A DNA stretch of 64,000 nucleotides from UBA8437 sp963582065 (GTDB lineage: Bacteria; Planctomycetota; Planctomycetia; Planctomycetales; Planctomycetaceae), in assembly GCA_963582065.1 (NCBI GenBank), contig CAUZRQ010000001.1, positions 62,001 to 126,000 of the forward strand, in the 5' to 3' direction. Positions 24,181-33,086 of this stretch are shown piece by piece (position 1 is the first letter of the stretch; the number at the start of each line of letters is the position of its first letter). Under the pieces are notes generated by a model, which saw only the letters and a list, made by a program, of their open reading frames with translations, made no database searches and was not told where the DNA came from. The position numbers and the translations under genes are program-made.

Positions 24181-27100
24181 TCATTTCTTCGGGGACGGAG
24201 TCGCCTCGGGTTCGGGGCCGAACATCTCTGGTTCGACCGGGATCATCTCCATCGGTCCCACGCTGTCGATCAGTTCGAGCGGCTTGTTGGTGATCTGCGA
24301 GATGTAGAACTGGGCAAGCGGTCGGAGGTGCGAGTCGGGGACGTCGTTGAGGAGCCGGGTCAACTCGTCACCGGCCTGGTTGACCCGCCCGGCTTCGAGG
24401 TGGCACATCGCGACGTTGAACAGGATCTCGCTCTGCATGCTCGGGTGCAGCAGCACGAGGTTCATCGTCGAGTTGAGCTGGTCGAAGGGCCACTGCAGGG
24501 GTGGGAGAACCAGCGGCAGCTTCCTGAGAGCGTCTCCGAGCCGTCGTTGTTCGAGCTGGGCCAATTCCCCCTGCCACAGCTGGTTGGCCTGTTCGTAGTC
24601 GGCATAGGCCAGCCTGCTGATCGCCAGCGTGGTCCGGCTGGCGGCTCGATCTCCCTGCTCACCGAGCTCCTGGAACATCTCGTCAAGAGTCATGGCGGTG
24701 GTCTCGTCGCGGAAGATCCCGGCTTCCATCATCCATTGTGCCTTGAGCAACCGGACTTCAGGGCTGGCCGCCAGCTGCGCGTCGTCGTTGATCAGTTTGA
24801 GCGCCGTGCCGATGAAGACCCCTCGGCCGGGTTGTTCCTCCGTCAGCCGCATCGCGTGTTCGAGTCGGTTGGGCGTTTCGCCGCCGTCTTCGGTGTTGAA
24901 TCTCTCGTCGATCTCTTTCTTGACCCCTTCGACTTCGCTGATCAGGTCCTGCAACGGATCGTCGACTTCGCGTCGCCGCAGTTCGATCTGTTGCTCGCCG
25001 GCTCCCTTGGGCAGCGGGGTGAGTTCATCGAATTGTTTCAACGAGTCGAGAGCGAGGTCCTGTCGATTGAGTCGCCGGAACCTCTGGTAGCGGGTGAACA
25101 GCGCCTCGGCGTTATTCCGGTCGAGCTCGATGGCCTGGTTGAGTGCCAGGATCGACTCGTAGTATCGACGTTTGGCCCAGGGCGAACTGAGGTCACCCCC
25201 GCGGAAAGCCGATTCGATGTCGTCGAGACAGGCGTAGGCGATGCCCAGCACCATGAAACCGTTGGCATCATCGGGTACAGCCGTCAGTCCTTCGTTGGCG
25301 GAACGGATGGCCATATGAGCGATCGCGGCGGTCTGGGCCAGGACGGCCAGCGCCGCCCGGCTGTTTGGGCCTCCGGTCAGCTCCTGGTTGGCCACCCTCA
25401 ACCCGACTTCCTGCAGAGCCTGCTGGTATCCGGGGTTGGACTGGCTGCTCTTGAGGATCTGCGCCAGGTGGGAGGCCCGGGCGATCGACGGCACCACGGT
25501 GCGGCGCTTCTGGGTGAGGAAGCTGGTGAAAGAGGTGTCACGTCGAGCCAACTCGGGACGAGGTTCGAGCTTGTCGGTGACCGTGCGGAACGCCGACTCG
25601 ACGAAATCGCTGGAGTGAGAATCCAGGAACGGAACGATCGAATTGTCGGCGTCGTCCCTGCGATAGAATACGGCGGTGGTGGACCCGATCTTCACCAGTT
25701 GCCAGTGGTTGGGGTACTGCAGCAGGTCGAACATCGAGAGATAGTCGGGCGAGGTGGAGCCGTGGAGCCGGGGCAGCACGTGAGTGATTCGGTAAGTCCC
25801 GAAGGTCGACCGCCAGAGGCGGGCGTCACCGGTCTGGGGCACGTCGCCGCGCATCGAGGCGGTCGAGGCGTTGGCATCGAGATCGGATCGGTCGAGTCTC
25901 TCGCGGGCCTCGGCTCCACCCGGCGGCAGAATCACCTCCAACGCGTCGGGAGTCTCGTTGGCCACCTGCACACGGACCACCTGCCGGCCCTGGCCGGTGC
26001 CGACCACCAGCCGCCGCAGCCGCAGTGCGGCTCGTGTCCGCCGGTGCAAGCTCAGCAGGTCATCGTCACCGCTTCCGGCATACAGTCTCATCCGGCTGTC
26101 GACAAACGGTCGATGCCCCACCCAGATCATCAGGTCTCCCTGCTCGGGAACGAAGTTGAAGCCGCGGTGCTTGTCGTCCTGGCCCAGATCACGGTAGACG
26201 GCCAGTCGGCCGGCCGAGCGGATCACCAGGAAATCGTGGCCGGGTTCGGAGCCACGGATGGTCCATGTCGAACCGGGGCGGCGGACGGACAGGTTCATCT
26301 CTTCGGGGAGACTGATCTTGTTGGTGGTGAATTGCTTGCGGAGCGTGGTGTTCAGGTTGCCCCGATCGAGGTCATCGGCAAGGTCACCGGAGACGGTGAA
26401 CAGGCGTTCGTTGAGATCGGCGGTCATTCCTTCGACGGCCGAGGACAGTGACGGGTCGAAGCCCAGCCCGAGCTTGCGGCCCCGTTCGGGTGTCAGCCGA
26501 CCGCTGATCGCCAGAAAGGCCACGGCGAAAAAGGCCAGCACCGTCACCGATCGGCCACCTCGCGAAAACGCCAGGTCCCGTGGCTCGATGGTGTACTCCT
26601 GGGGAAACGAGACCTTGTACCAGTCCTGAGCGTTGAGACTCGCCAGCACCGCCGCGACCACCGCGGCTGGGGCCAGTTCCCGGGTCGCCAGGAGCGACAG
26701 CACGAACAGCCCCGCCAGCACGGCCACGTGCCCGTAGTCGGCTCGTCGACGGTTCAGGAAGATCGCGACCCCGGCGGCGACCAGCACCAGCAGACCGGCG
26801 ATCACGTGGTAATTCAGCCACGACCAGTTTCCCCACTGCCCCCGGTGATAGACGATCGCCGTCAGCGGGTAGTGTTGCAGCCGGTCGATTGCAGTCGGTT
26901 GATCCAGTCCCAGCAGGTTGTAGGCCTGCAGAGCCGGGTACTCGGTTCCGTAGAGCACAAACGGGGCCAGCAGTGCGTCGACGTGGAAGGGGTTGACCAG
27001 GCAGGCCACTGCCACGCCACCGGTCACCTGCCAGTACAACTTCCGGTGTTCGTGTGAGGCCAGTCCGGGTCGGTTCACCCGGTTTCCCAGGTATTCGCCG

Positions 27101-27870
27101 AGGCCGTAGAGCAACAGCAACAGCAGGCCGATCCAGGCCCGGGGATCGAGGTTGACCCACAAAACCTGCACTCCGACCAGCGCCCACAGGTCACGAGACC
27201 GTCCCGAGAGTCCAAAGCGGTGCAGCAGCCACACCTGCACAGCCAGGCCCAGCAACGTCACCGATTCGGGGCCGGCCACGAATTGCGGGAACGCCGCCAA
27301 CAACGCCACGGCGGCCATCACCGATGTCCACCAACTGGGCAGGCCCGGTCGAGAAATGTGGACCATGAGCCCCAGTGTCAGCCCGGCCATCACCGCGGCG
27401 AACAGCGTCAGGAAGATCTCCTGTCCGGGCAGGGCGTACAGGCCGGCCAGGATCAGATCGGTGCCCCAGCCGAGGTTCACCCACGCGCGATCGGTGGCCG
27501 TCAGGCTGAAGACGTCGTTTGAGGGTGGCAGCAGGCCGTGTGAGGCCATGTACTGGCCACTGGCAGTCCTGAGCAGAGTCGTTGTCTGATGAATCCCGTA
27601 GCAGCCCAGCAGAACCGCCAGCAGAACGATGGCCCAGCGGAGCATGAAGTCGCCCCGCTCGGCTTCCTCCTCGACCAACTCGGGCGTCAGAGGTTCCCAC
27701 TCGGGGAGGTCCTCTTCGGAGGCCGTAGCCGGTTCTGACGACTCGGTGTCTTGAGCCACGTCGGGGGTGTTCGGTTCGGATTCCCCGTCAGCTGGCTCGG
27801 TCGACTCTGTCGAGTCGTCGACCGGGTCGGCGGTATCGTCATTGCGGGTCTCGTCGTCGTCGAATCTCAC
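24181..27870 (-). CDS. Large membrane protein with C-terminal repeat region, function unknown
   Basis: 1229 residues from GTG 27870. Residues 1-70 are highly acidic and disordered-looking. About residues 75-450 hold some ten hydrophobic helices resembling a glycosyltransferase-C or oligosaccharide-transferase-like membrane layout. A long soluble part follows. The C-terminal 450 or so residues look like TPR-type helical repeats (for example NQAIELDRNNAEALFTRYQRFRR and a MEAGIF.DETT segment). No catalytic motif could be assigned. It follows serS by 63 bases in the same direction. Confidence 0.8.
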   Translation of the reverse strand: MRFDDDETRNDDTADPVDDSTESTEPADGESEPNTPDVAQDTESSEPATASEEDLPEWEPLTPELVEEEAERGDFMLRWAIVLLAVLLGCYGIHQTTTLLRTASGQYMASHGLLPPSNDVFSLTATDRAWVNLGWGTDLILAGLYALPGQEIFLTLFAAVMAGLTLGLMVHISRPGLPSWWTSVMAAVALLAAFPQFVAGPESVTLLGLAVQVWLLHRFGLSGRSRDLWALVGVQVLWVNLDPRAWIGLLLLLLYGLGEYLGNRVNRPGLASHEHRKLYWQVTGGVAVACLVNPFHVDALLAPFVLYGTEYPALQAYNLLGLDQPTAIDRLQHYPLTAIVYHRGQWGNWSWLNYHVIAGLLVLVAAGVAIFLNRRRADYGHVAVLAGLFVLSLLATRELAPAAVVAAVLASLNAQDWYKVSFPQEYTIEPRDLAFSRGGRSVTVLAFFAVAFLAISGRLTPERGRKLGLGFDPSLSSAVEGMTADLNERLFTVSGDLADDLDRGNLNTTLRKQFTTNKISLPEEMNLSVRRPGSTWTIRGSEPGHDFLVIRSAGRLAVYRDLGQDDKHRGFNFVPEQGDLMIWVGHRPFVDSRMRLYAGSGDDDLLSLHRRTRAALRLRRLVVGTGQGRQVVRVQVANETPDALEVILPPGGAEARERLDRSDLDANASTASMRGDVPQTGDARLWRSTFGTYRITHVLPRLHGSTSPDYLSMFDLLQYPNHWQLVKIGSTTAVFYRRDDADNSIVPFLDSHSSDFVESAFRTVTDKLEPRPELARRDTSFTSFLTQKRRTVVPSIARASHLAQILKSSQSNPGYQQALQEVGLRVANQELTGGPNSRAALAVLAQTAAIAHMAIRSANEGLTAVPDDANGFMVLGIAYACLDDIESAFRGGDLSSPWAKRRYYESILALNQAIELDRNNAEALFTRYQRFRRLNRQDLALDSLKQFDELTPLPKGAGEQQIELRRREVDDPLQDLISEVEGVKKEIDERFNTEDGGETPNRLEHAMRLTEEQPGRGVFIGTALKLINDDAQLAASPEVRLLKAQWMMEAGIFRDETTAMTLDEMFQELGEQGDRAASRTTLAISRLAYADYEQANQLWQGELAQLEQRRLGDALRKLPLVLPPLQWPFDQLNSTMNLVLLHPSMQSEILFNVAMCHLEAGRVNQAGDELTRLLNDVPDSHLRPLAQFYISQITNKPLELIDSVGPMEMIPVEPEMFGPEPEATPSPKK

Positions 27871-27933
27871 GGCGATGAATCCAGGAGAGAGAGGTGAGGG
27901 GAAGATAACAGGGGACTGTTGTTGGGGAACTCG

Positions 27934-29214
27934 TCAGCCGATTTGATCGGATCCGACCCAGGGACGGAGGATTTCGGGGATGCGGATCGTGCCATCGGCC
28001 TGCTGGTGGTTTTCGAGCAGGGCGATCAGGACTCTCGGGGTGGCCACGGCGGTGCCGTTGAGCGTGTGAACGAATTCTGTGCCCTTCTTGCCGGGAGTCC
28101 GGCAGCGGATGCCCAGCCGCCGGGACTGGTAGTCCGTGCAGTTGGAAGCCGAGGTGACTTCACCCCAGGCCCCGCCGTCTCCCCGACCGGGCATCCAGGC
28201 CTCCAGGTCGAATTTTCTGTATGCCGGTCCGCCCAGGTCGCCCGTACAGGTGTCGACCACTCGATAGGGGATTTCAAGTGCCTGGAACAGGCCCTCCTCG
28301 ATTTCTACGACCTCATCGTGGAACGCGTTGGAAGCCTCGAGCGTCGGTTCCGTAAAACCGAACATCTCGACCTTGGTGAATTGGTGAACACGGTAGATGC
28401 CGCGAGTGGCCCGGCCGTGAGCTCCGGCCTCGGTGCGGAAACAGTGCGAGATCCCGGCACAGCGGAGTGGCAGGTCGTCGATTTCGAGGATCTGGTCTTT
28501 GAGCGCGCCACCGAGCGTGATTTCGGCGGTGGCGACCAGGCTGAGTTCGGAGTTTTCGATCGAATAGATCTGCGATTCGGGACCCCGGGGCAGAAACCCG
28601 ATACCCTCGATGATCTCGTCTTTTGCCAGGTCCGGCGTGGTCATCAGGGTGAAACCGGCTTCGCGCAGCCGCGTGACAGCCAAATGCATCAGGGCCATCT
28701 CGAGCAGCACGGCCTCGTTCTTGAGGAAGTAGAAGCCGTGTCCGGCGACGCGGGATCCCGCGTCGAAGTCGATCAGGTCGTGTGTCTCGGAAATCGTCAC
28801 GTGGTCCCGGGGTTCGAAGTCGAACTCGGGCACCTCCCCCCATCGCCTCAACTCGACGTGGCCGTCGTCGCCGAATGCGACCGGGGCGTCGGGGTGTGTC
28901 ATGTTGGGGATGCGAGATTGCCTGCTTCGCAGGTCGGCTTCGACCTCGGCCAACTCGTCGTCCAATCCCTGCAATTGCTCTCGCAACTCGCGACCACGGG
29001 TGATCAGGGTCTGTTTGGCCTCGTCACTCTCGGCGGTGGGAATCTGGGAGGAGGTTGCCTTCTGCTCTCGCCTCAGCTCGTCGCCGGAAGTGATCAGCTC
29101 GCCACGACGTCCCCGGAGAGCGACGATCTGGTCGAGGTCGACTTCGACTCCGCGGTTGCGACAGTTTTCGGCCACAGGTTCGAGGTTGTCACATATGTAC
29201 TGCAGGTCGAGCAT
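27934..29214 (-). CDS. serS: Seryl-tRNA synthetase
   Basis: 426 residues, the usual length. The N-terminal coiled-coil arm that grips tRNA-Ser covers about residues 25-110. Class II motif 2 reads CFRTEAGAHGRATRGIYRVHQF and motif 3 lies near ATPRVLIALLENHQQADG. TSASNCTDYQSRRLGIRCR is the serine-binding signature. There is no editing domain, as expected. Confidence 0.97.
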   Translation of the reverse strand: MLDLQYICDNLEPVAENCRNRGVEVDLDQIVALRGRRGELITSGDELRREQKATSSQIPTAESDEAKQTLITRGRELREQLQGLDDELAEVEADLRSRQSRIPNMTHPDAPVAFGDDGHVELRRWGEVPEFDFEPRDHVTISETHDLIDFDAGSRVAGHGFYFLKNEAVLLEMALMHLAVTRLREAGFTLMTTPDLAKDEIIEGIGFLPRGPESQIYSIENSELSLVATAEITLGGALKDQILEIDDLPLRCAGISHCFRTEAGAHGRATRGIYRVHQFTKVEMFGFTEPTLEASNAFHDEVVEIEEGLFQALEIPYRVVDTCTGDLGGPAYRKFDLEAWMPGRGDGGAWGEVTSASNCTDYQSRRLGIRCRTPGKKGTEFVHTLNGTAVATPRVLIALLENHQQADGTIRIPEILRPWVGSDQIG

Positions 29215-29385
29215 CGATCCGCACGGGCTCCGACGAAGAGGTGTGGGGGGGACGGGAAATGTGTGTGCGGTGGATTGGAAAGAGGGGGTGAAGGAGCAAC
29301 GGGGCGAGTTGGTCTCGGATCCACAGGCGTGTCGGCTGACGTGTCAGGCGGACAGAGGCAGGATTATCGAATTGCCCTCATGTTT

Positions 29386-29859
29386 TTAGTCGTCGTTGCC
29401 AAGTGGCATCACGTCGCTGTCGTCAATCTCGGAAAGCCGGAGATCTGGCAACTCCGGCAGGTCTGCCACCGACGCGGGCTCGGCCACCAGCAGGTCACCA
29501 TCCGGTTCAGGCACGACCACCGGAACGTCCTGGCTGACATCGGCTGCCCCATCCGGTTCGGGTGCCAAGGCGTCCTCGTTCACGAACCGGAAGCGGACGT
29601 CGCCGATGGCCAACTCGTCGCCCGGACGCATTGTCCTGGCCCGCTCGACCCTCTGACCATTGATGTAGATGCCATTCATGCTCCCCAGGTCGCGGACCAC
29701 CAGTTGGTCATTGACGATGGCCAGGCAACAGTGCTTACGCGACACGCGTTGGCTGTCGTTCAACACCACGTCGCACTCTTTGTCACGGCCGATGAAGATC
29801 ACCGGCTTGTCGAGCGTGATCGACGCAATATCGGTGAGCGATTCGAGTCGAGCGGCCAT
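29386..29859 (-). CDS. FHA domain protein
   Basis: 157 residues. Residues 20-95 form a forkhead-associated phosphothreonine-binding domain: FIGRDKECDVVLNDS, RVSRKHCCLA and LGSMNGIYINGQRV, with the key Arg, Ser, His and Asn positions present. The C-terminal 60 residues are acidic and Pro-rich without a domain. There is no membrane segment. No kinase or phosphatase gene is adjacent, so its partner is unknown. Confidence 0.9.
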   Translation of the reverse strand: MAARLESLTDIASITLDKPVIFIGRDKECDVVLNDSQRVSRKHCCLAIVNDQLVVRDLGSMNGIYINGQRVERARTMRPGDELAIGDVRFRFVNEDALAPEPDGAADVSQDVPVVVPEPDGDLLVAEPASVADLPELPDLRLSEIDDSDVMPLGNDD

Positions 29860-29911
29860 GGCGTATCGGGGTTAGGACTGGTCGGGGAACAGCCGAGATC
29901 GTGGGTGGGCC

Positions 29912-30061
29912 GGCAAGGACACCGGGGGTGTCTTGCCGCTTCGTTCGGCAGCTTCCGCCGTTGAGTTCATTCTACACTCTAGGTTCGGCACGATACACAT
30001 GTGGTTGTCCGGGATGGCGGAAGTCCCGAACCACACCGGTTGCGTCGCGTCAGGCAACCGG
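29912..30061 (-). ncRNA. Cluster of three hairpins in the SDR-FHA intergenic region
   Basis: Three stable inverted repeats occur in 150 bases: 29912-29937 (11-bp stem with one bulge), 30000-30035 (6+5 bp) and 30036-30061 (8 perfect bp, CCGGTTGC with GCAACCGG). Two are back to back. None is followed by a clear U-run on either strand. They could be a terminator region of the SDR gene, the leader of the FHA gene, or a small RNA. The type is uncertain. Confidence 0.35.
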
Positions 30062-30139
30062 GCGAAAAGGGGCGAGACGGGACGAGATGGCCGGTGGTGC
30101 CGGTTGTGCCATCGTGGGAACGGTTCGGTGTCTCTCGGG

Positions 30140-30934
30140 TCAGCCGGTCGGGGGTGGCACACCCAGTGACTTGCCGCCGTCGATGCCGATCGCTGTTCCG
30201 GTGACCATGGCCGCCTGGTCGCTGACCAAAAACAGCACCGAGGCAGCGATCTCCTCGGGGTCGATCATCCGGTCCCAGGCCGCAGCCAGCGGACTGGCGT
30301 CGATCATCGCCCGGGTCATCGCGTCGGGGTCGGCGGCCGATTCGAGGTCGGCGTTCATCATCGCCGTGTCCCCGACCGGTCCGGGGCAGACGGCGTTGAC
30401 CCGGATTCGGTCGGGAGCCAGGCACAGTGCCAGGCTGCGGGTCAGCCCGACCACCGCCAACTTGCTGATCGAGTAGACCGGATCGTGAGAACGGGGCAGC
30501 AACCCGGCATTGCTCGACATGTTGACGATGGCACCGCCGCCGGCGGCCCGCATTGGTCTCACCGCGTGTCGGCAGCCGAAGAAGGCACCCTTCAGGTTCG
30601 TGTCGATACACGCGTCCCAGTCCGCCTCGGTGACCTCCTCAACCGGTTTCACCATGCCGATTCCGGCATTGTTGACCAGGATGTCCAGCCGTCCTGTCCG
30701 CTGGACTGCCTCGTCGATTGCCGAGGACAACTCGGCTTCCCGTCGCACGTCGCAGGTGATCTCGACAATCCCCAGTTCGTCGAATCGCTCGGCGTTGGCC
30801 TCGATGTGTCGGAAGTCGGCGGCCAGCACCGTCGCTCCATGTTCGGCCAGCAGGATGGCTGTTGCCCGCCCGATTCCGTTGGAAGCGCCCGTAACGATGG
30901 CTGTACGCCCCGTGAGGTCAATGGTGACGGTCAT
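30140..30934 (-). CDS. Short-chain dehydrogenase/reductase
   Basis: 264 residues, classical SDR. The cofactor motif is VTGASNGIGRATAIL and the active site is YSISK with an upstream Ser, plus NNAGIGM. LAPDRIRVNAVCPGPVGDTAM and GTAIGIDGGKSLGVPPP complete the fold. NAD- versus NADP-preference and substrate are not readable. The gene faces the DUF1549 gene divergently across about 256 bases. Confidence 0.88.
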   Translation of the reverse strand: MTVTIDLTGRTAIVTGASNGIGRATAILLAEHGATVLAADFRHIEANAERFDELGIVEITCDVRREAELSSAIDEAVQRTGRLDILVNNAGIGMVKPVEEVTEADWDACIDTNLKGAFFGCRHAVRPMRAAGGGAIVNMSSNAGLLPRSHDPVYSISKLAVVGLTRSLALCLAPDRIRVNAVCPGPVGDTAMMNADLESAADPDAMTRAMIDASPLAAAWDRMIDPEEIAASVLFLVSDQAAMVTGTAIGIDGGKSLGVPPPTG

Positions 30935-31106
30935 GTGGTATCCCCGGTTGTCGTTTCAGCCGAATTCTCAGGAATTCCAGCCCGCTCGAGATAGCGTTCC
31001 AACGATGCTAGCAGATTGTCTGAACACGCCTATTCTCAACGGATCCAAAATAAGCACGGTGTGTTTCAACTTCCATTGCAATAACAGGTTGCGCCGATTC
31101 GTGTGG

Positions 31107-31135
31107 TTGGAATCCAAAAAAATCGACAAAATAGA
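31107..31135 (+). promoter_or_regulatory. Possible promoter for the PSCyt2/PSD1 gene
   Basis: TTGGAA (31107-31112), then a 17-base A-rich spacer, then AATAGA (31130-31135), lie 55-85 bases before the likely start in a stretch that is much richer in A and T than the surroundings. The match is weak in its -10 element. Confidence 0.3.
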
Positions 31136-31190
31136 GACGAAGGTTTTCGGTGCTATTGTGGTTACTTGGATGACGTGGGAGGCTGTCCGG

Positions 31191-32978
31191 ATGGAGCTGA
31201 CCGAATCGGCTCGCAATACGGGCCCAGGGAGACTGGAAGCGATGCAATTGAGGCGGGAAACAGGTCAAAAGGCCGTGTGGTGTCGGTTGCTGGTCGCTGC
31301 AGCGTTGCTGGCCACCTTGGTGGCCCCCGGCAGCGGTCATGCCGCTGACAGGAAGAAGTCGAGCGGGAAGAAGACCACGGTAAGAAAGTCGGCGACCGGA
31401 AAATCGTCACCGCGTCGCCGTGGCACATCCAGGGCGGCCCTGACCGGGTCGGCTCGCGAGATCGTCGACTACACCAACGGCCAGATCAAGCAGGGATGGA
31501 CCGACAACGAGATCAAGCCGTCGGCCATGGCGAGTGACGCCGAGTGGATCCGGCGGGTGCACCTGGACCTGGTCGGTGCGATCCCGTCGCTGGAGACCGT
31601 CGAGGCGTTCCTCAAGGACCGAGACCCGGCCAAGCGAACCAAGCTGATCGACAACCTGTTGGATGATCCGGGTTACGTCCGCAACTTCACGACGATCTGG
31701 AGCAACCTGCTGATCGGTCGACGGACGCCACGGCGTGTCAGCCGTGGCGGGATGCGGAAATTCCTCCGCGAGGCGTTTGCTCGGAACCGTCCGTGGGACA
31801 AGGTCGTCTTTGACCTGGTCTCGGCCGAGGGCCATTTTGAACGTAATGGAGCGGTCAACTACCTGCTGGCTCAGATGACGATGCGGGACGACGGTGTGCA
31901 GGCGACCGCCAAGACGACGCGGTTGTTCATGGGGATCCAGGTCCAGTGCACGCAGTGTCACAACCACCCGTTCAACGACTGGAAGCAGAACCAGTTCTGG
32001 GAATTCAACAATTTCTTCCGTCAGGCCCGCCGTGTCGATCACCGCAAGTACGATCCCAAGAGCGGTCGCATGGTCGATGATTACTCGGAACTGGTCTTCA
32101 CCGATTTCAACGAGAAGGTCTTTTTCGAGCAGCGGGCCGGTACGCTCCAGATGGTCGAGCCGCGGTTCTTCAAGACCCGGATCGATGCCAAGTCGTCGAC
32201 CGATCTGCGGAAGGAGTTGGCCAGGCTGATGGTGGCCGGCGAAAACCCGTTGATCGCCAAGGCGATGGTCAACCGGATGTGGGGACAGTTCTTGGGCTAC
32301 GGTTTCACCAAGCCGCTGGACGACATGGGTCCGCACAACCCGTCGACGCACCCGGAATTGCTCGATCGGCTCTCACGAGAATTCGTCAAGTCCGGCTACG
32401 ACATCAAGCAACTGGTCCGGTGGATCTGCAATACCGAGTCGTATCACCTGACCAGTCGGTTGGGGGCTGGCAACGCGGTCGATAATCCGGCCGCCGGCGA
32501 GTCGCCGTTGTTCAGCCACATGTACGTCAAGGGTCTCGAAGCCGAGCAACTCTACGATTCGCTGATCATCGCCACCGGGGCTCACAAGGCGGGTGGTTCG
32601 GGCTGGGAGGAGTCCGAGCGGCAGCGGCAGACGTGGTTGCGCCAGTTCGTGATTGCTTTCGGGACCGACGAGAACGACGAGGCGACGACCTTCAACGGGA
32701 CAATTCCCCAGGCGCTGATGATGATGAACGGAGACCTGGTTGATAAGGCGACCAGTGCCGAGCGGGGCAGTTTCCTGAACAAGATGCTCTCCGGACCCGG
32801 TACCGATGCCACTCGCGTCCGGCGTTTGTTCCTCTCGACACTCACCCGGGAACCCACCCGTCGCGAACTCGCGGCGGCTCAACAACTGCTCAAGGAAAAC
32901 CGCAACAGCCCGATCACGGCCTACCAGGACCTCTACTGGGCGTTGCTCAATTCCAACGAGTTCATTTTCAACCACTAA
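31191..32978 (+). CDS. PSCyt2/PSD1 (DUF1549/DUF1553) protein
   Basis: 595 residues from ATG 31191, which has a good GGGAGG site at 8 bases. ATG 31242 is an alternative with a cleaner signal peptide (RRETGQKAVWCRLLVAAALLATLVAPGSGHA). The hydrophobic segment at about residues 30-48 is export-related. DUF1549 follows at about 90-290, and a CxxCH element lies at residues 253-257 (VQCTQCHNHPF). DUF1553 is C-terminal from about 320 (TKPLDDMGPHNPSTHPELL, KSGYDIKQLVRWICNTESYHLTSR). These planctomycete-wide exported proteins are abundant and uncharacterised. It is followed by its usual DUF1501 partner. Confidence 0.92.
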   Translation: MELTESARNTGPGRLEAMQLRRETGQKAVWCRLLVAAALLATLVAPGSGHAADRKKSSGKKTTVRKSATGKSSPRRRGTSRAALTGSAREIVDYTNGQIKQGWTDNEIKPSAMASDAEWIRRVHLDLVGAIPSLETVEAFLKDRDPAKRTKLIDNLLDDPGYVRNFTTIWSNLLIGRRTPRRVSRGGMRKFLREAFARNRPWDKVVFDLVSAEGHFERNGAVNYLLAQMTMRDDGVQATAKTTRLFMGIQVQCTQCHNHPFNDWKQNQFWEFNNFFRQARRVDHRKYDPKSGRMVDDYSELVFTDFNEKVFFEQRAGTLQMVEPRFFKTRIDAKSSTDLRKELARLMVAGENPLIAKAMVNRMWGQFLGYGFTKPLDDMGPHNPSTHPELLDRLSREFVKSGYDIKQLVRWICNTESYHLTSRLGAGNAVDNPAAGESPLFSHMYVKGLEAEQLYDSLIIATGAHKAGGSGWEESERQRQTWLRQFVIAFGTDENDEATTFNGTIPQALMMMNGDLVDKATSAERGSFLNKMLSGPGTDATRVRRLFLSTLTREPTRRELAAAQQLLKENRNSPITAYQDLYWALLNSNEFIFNH

Positions 32979-33005
32979 GTCAAAACGGACACTCACCAGG
33001 CGGGA

Positions 33006-33034
33006 GAGACGTACTTGAGTTCGTCTCGGTTTTT
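33006..33034 (+). terminator. Hairpin followed by T-run between PSCyt2/PSD1 and DUF1501 genes
   Basis: GAGACG (33006-33011) and CGTCTC (33022-33027) can pair, followed after GG by TTTTT (33030-33034). As it lies between two genes that usually act together, it may be a partial terminator that lowers DUF1501 expression rather than a full stop. Confidence 0.45.
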
Positions 33035-33086
33035 GTAGGGACCCCGCGACAACACTTCGACGGGCCCCATAGAAAGGGAAAGACTG

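Noticed and set aside
24328..26451. 707-codon plus-strand open frame opposite the large membrane protein
   Set aside because: The composition is Gly/Arg/Val-rich without motifs and the minus-strand frame has consistent membrane and repeat structure, so this is a shadow.
27919..29964. 681-codon plus-strand open frame opposite serS and the FHA gene
   Set aside because: The serS frame contains all class II synthetase motifs. The opposite strand reading has no motif.
29860..30139. tRNA gene in the SDR-FHA gap
   Set aside because: The hairpins do not form a cloverleaf and there is no CCA end or T-loop pattern.
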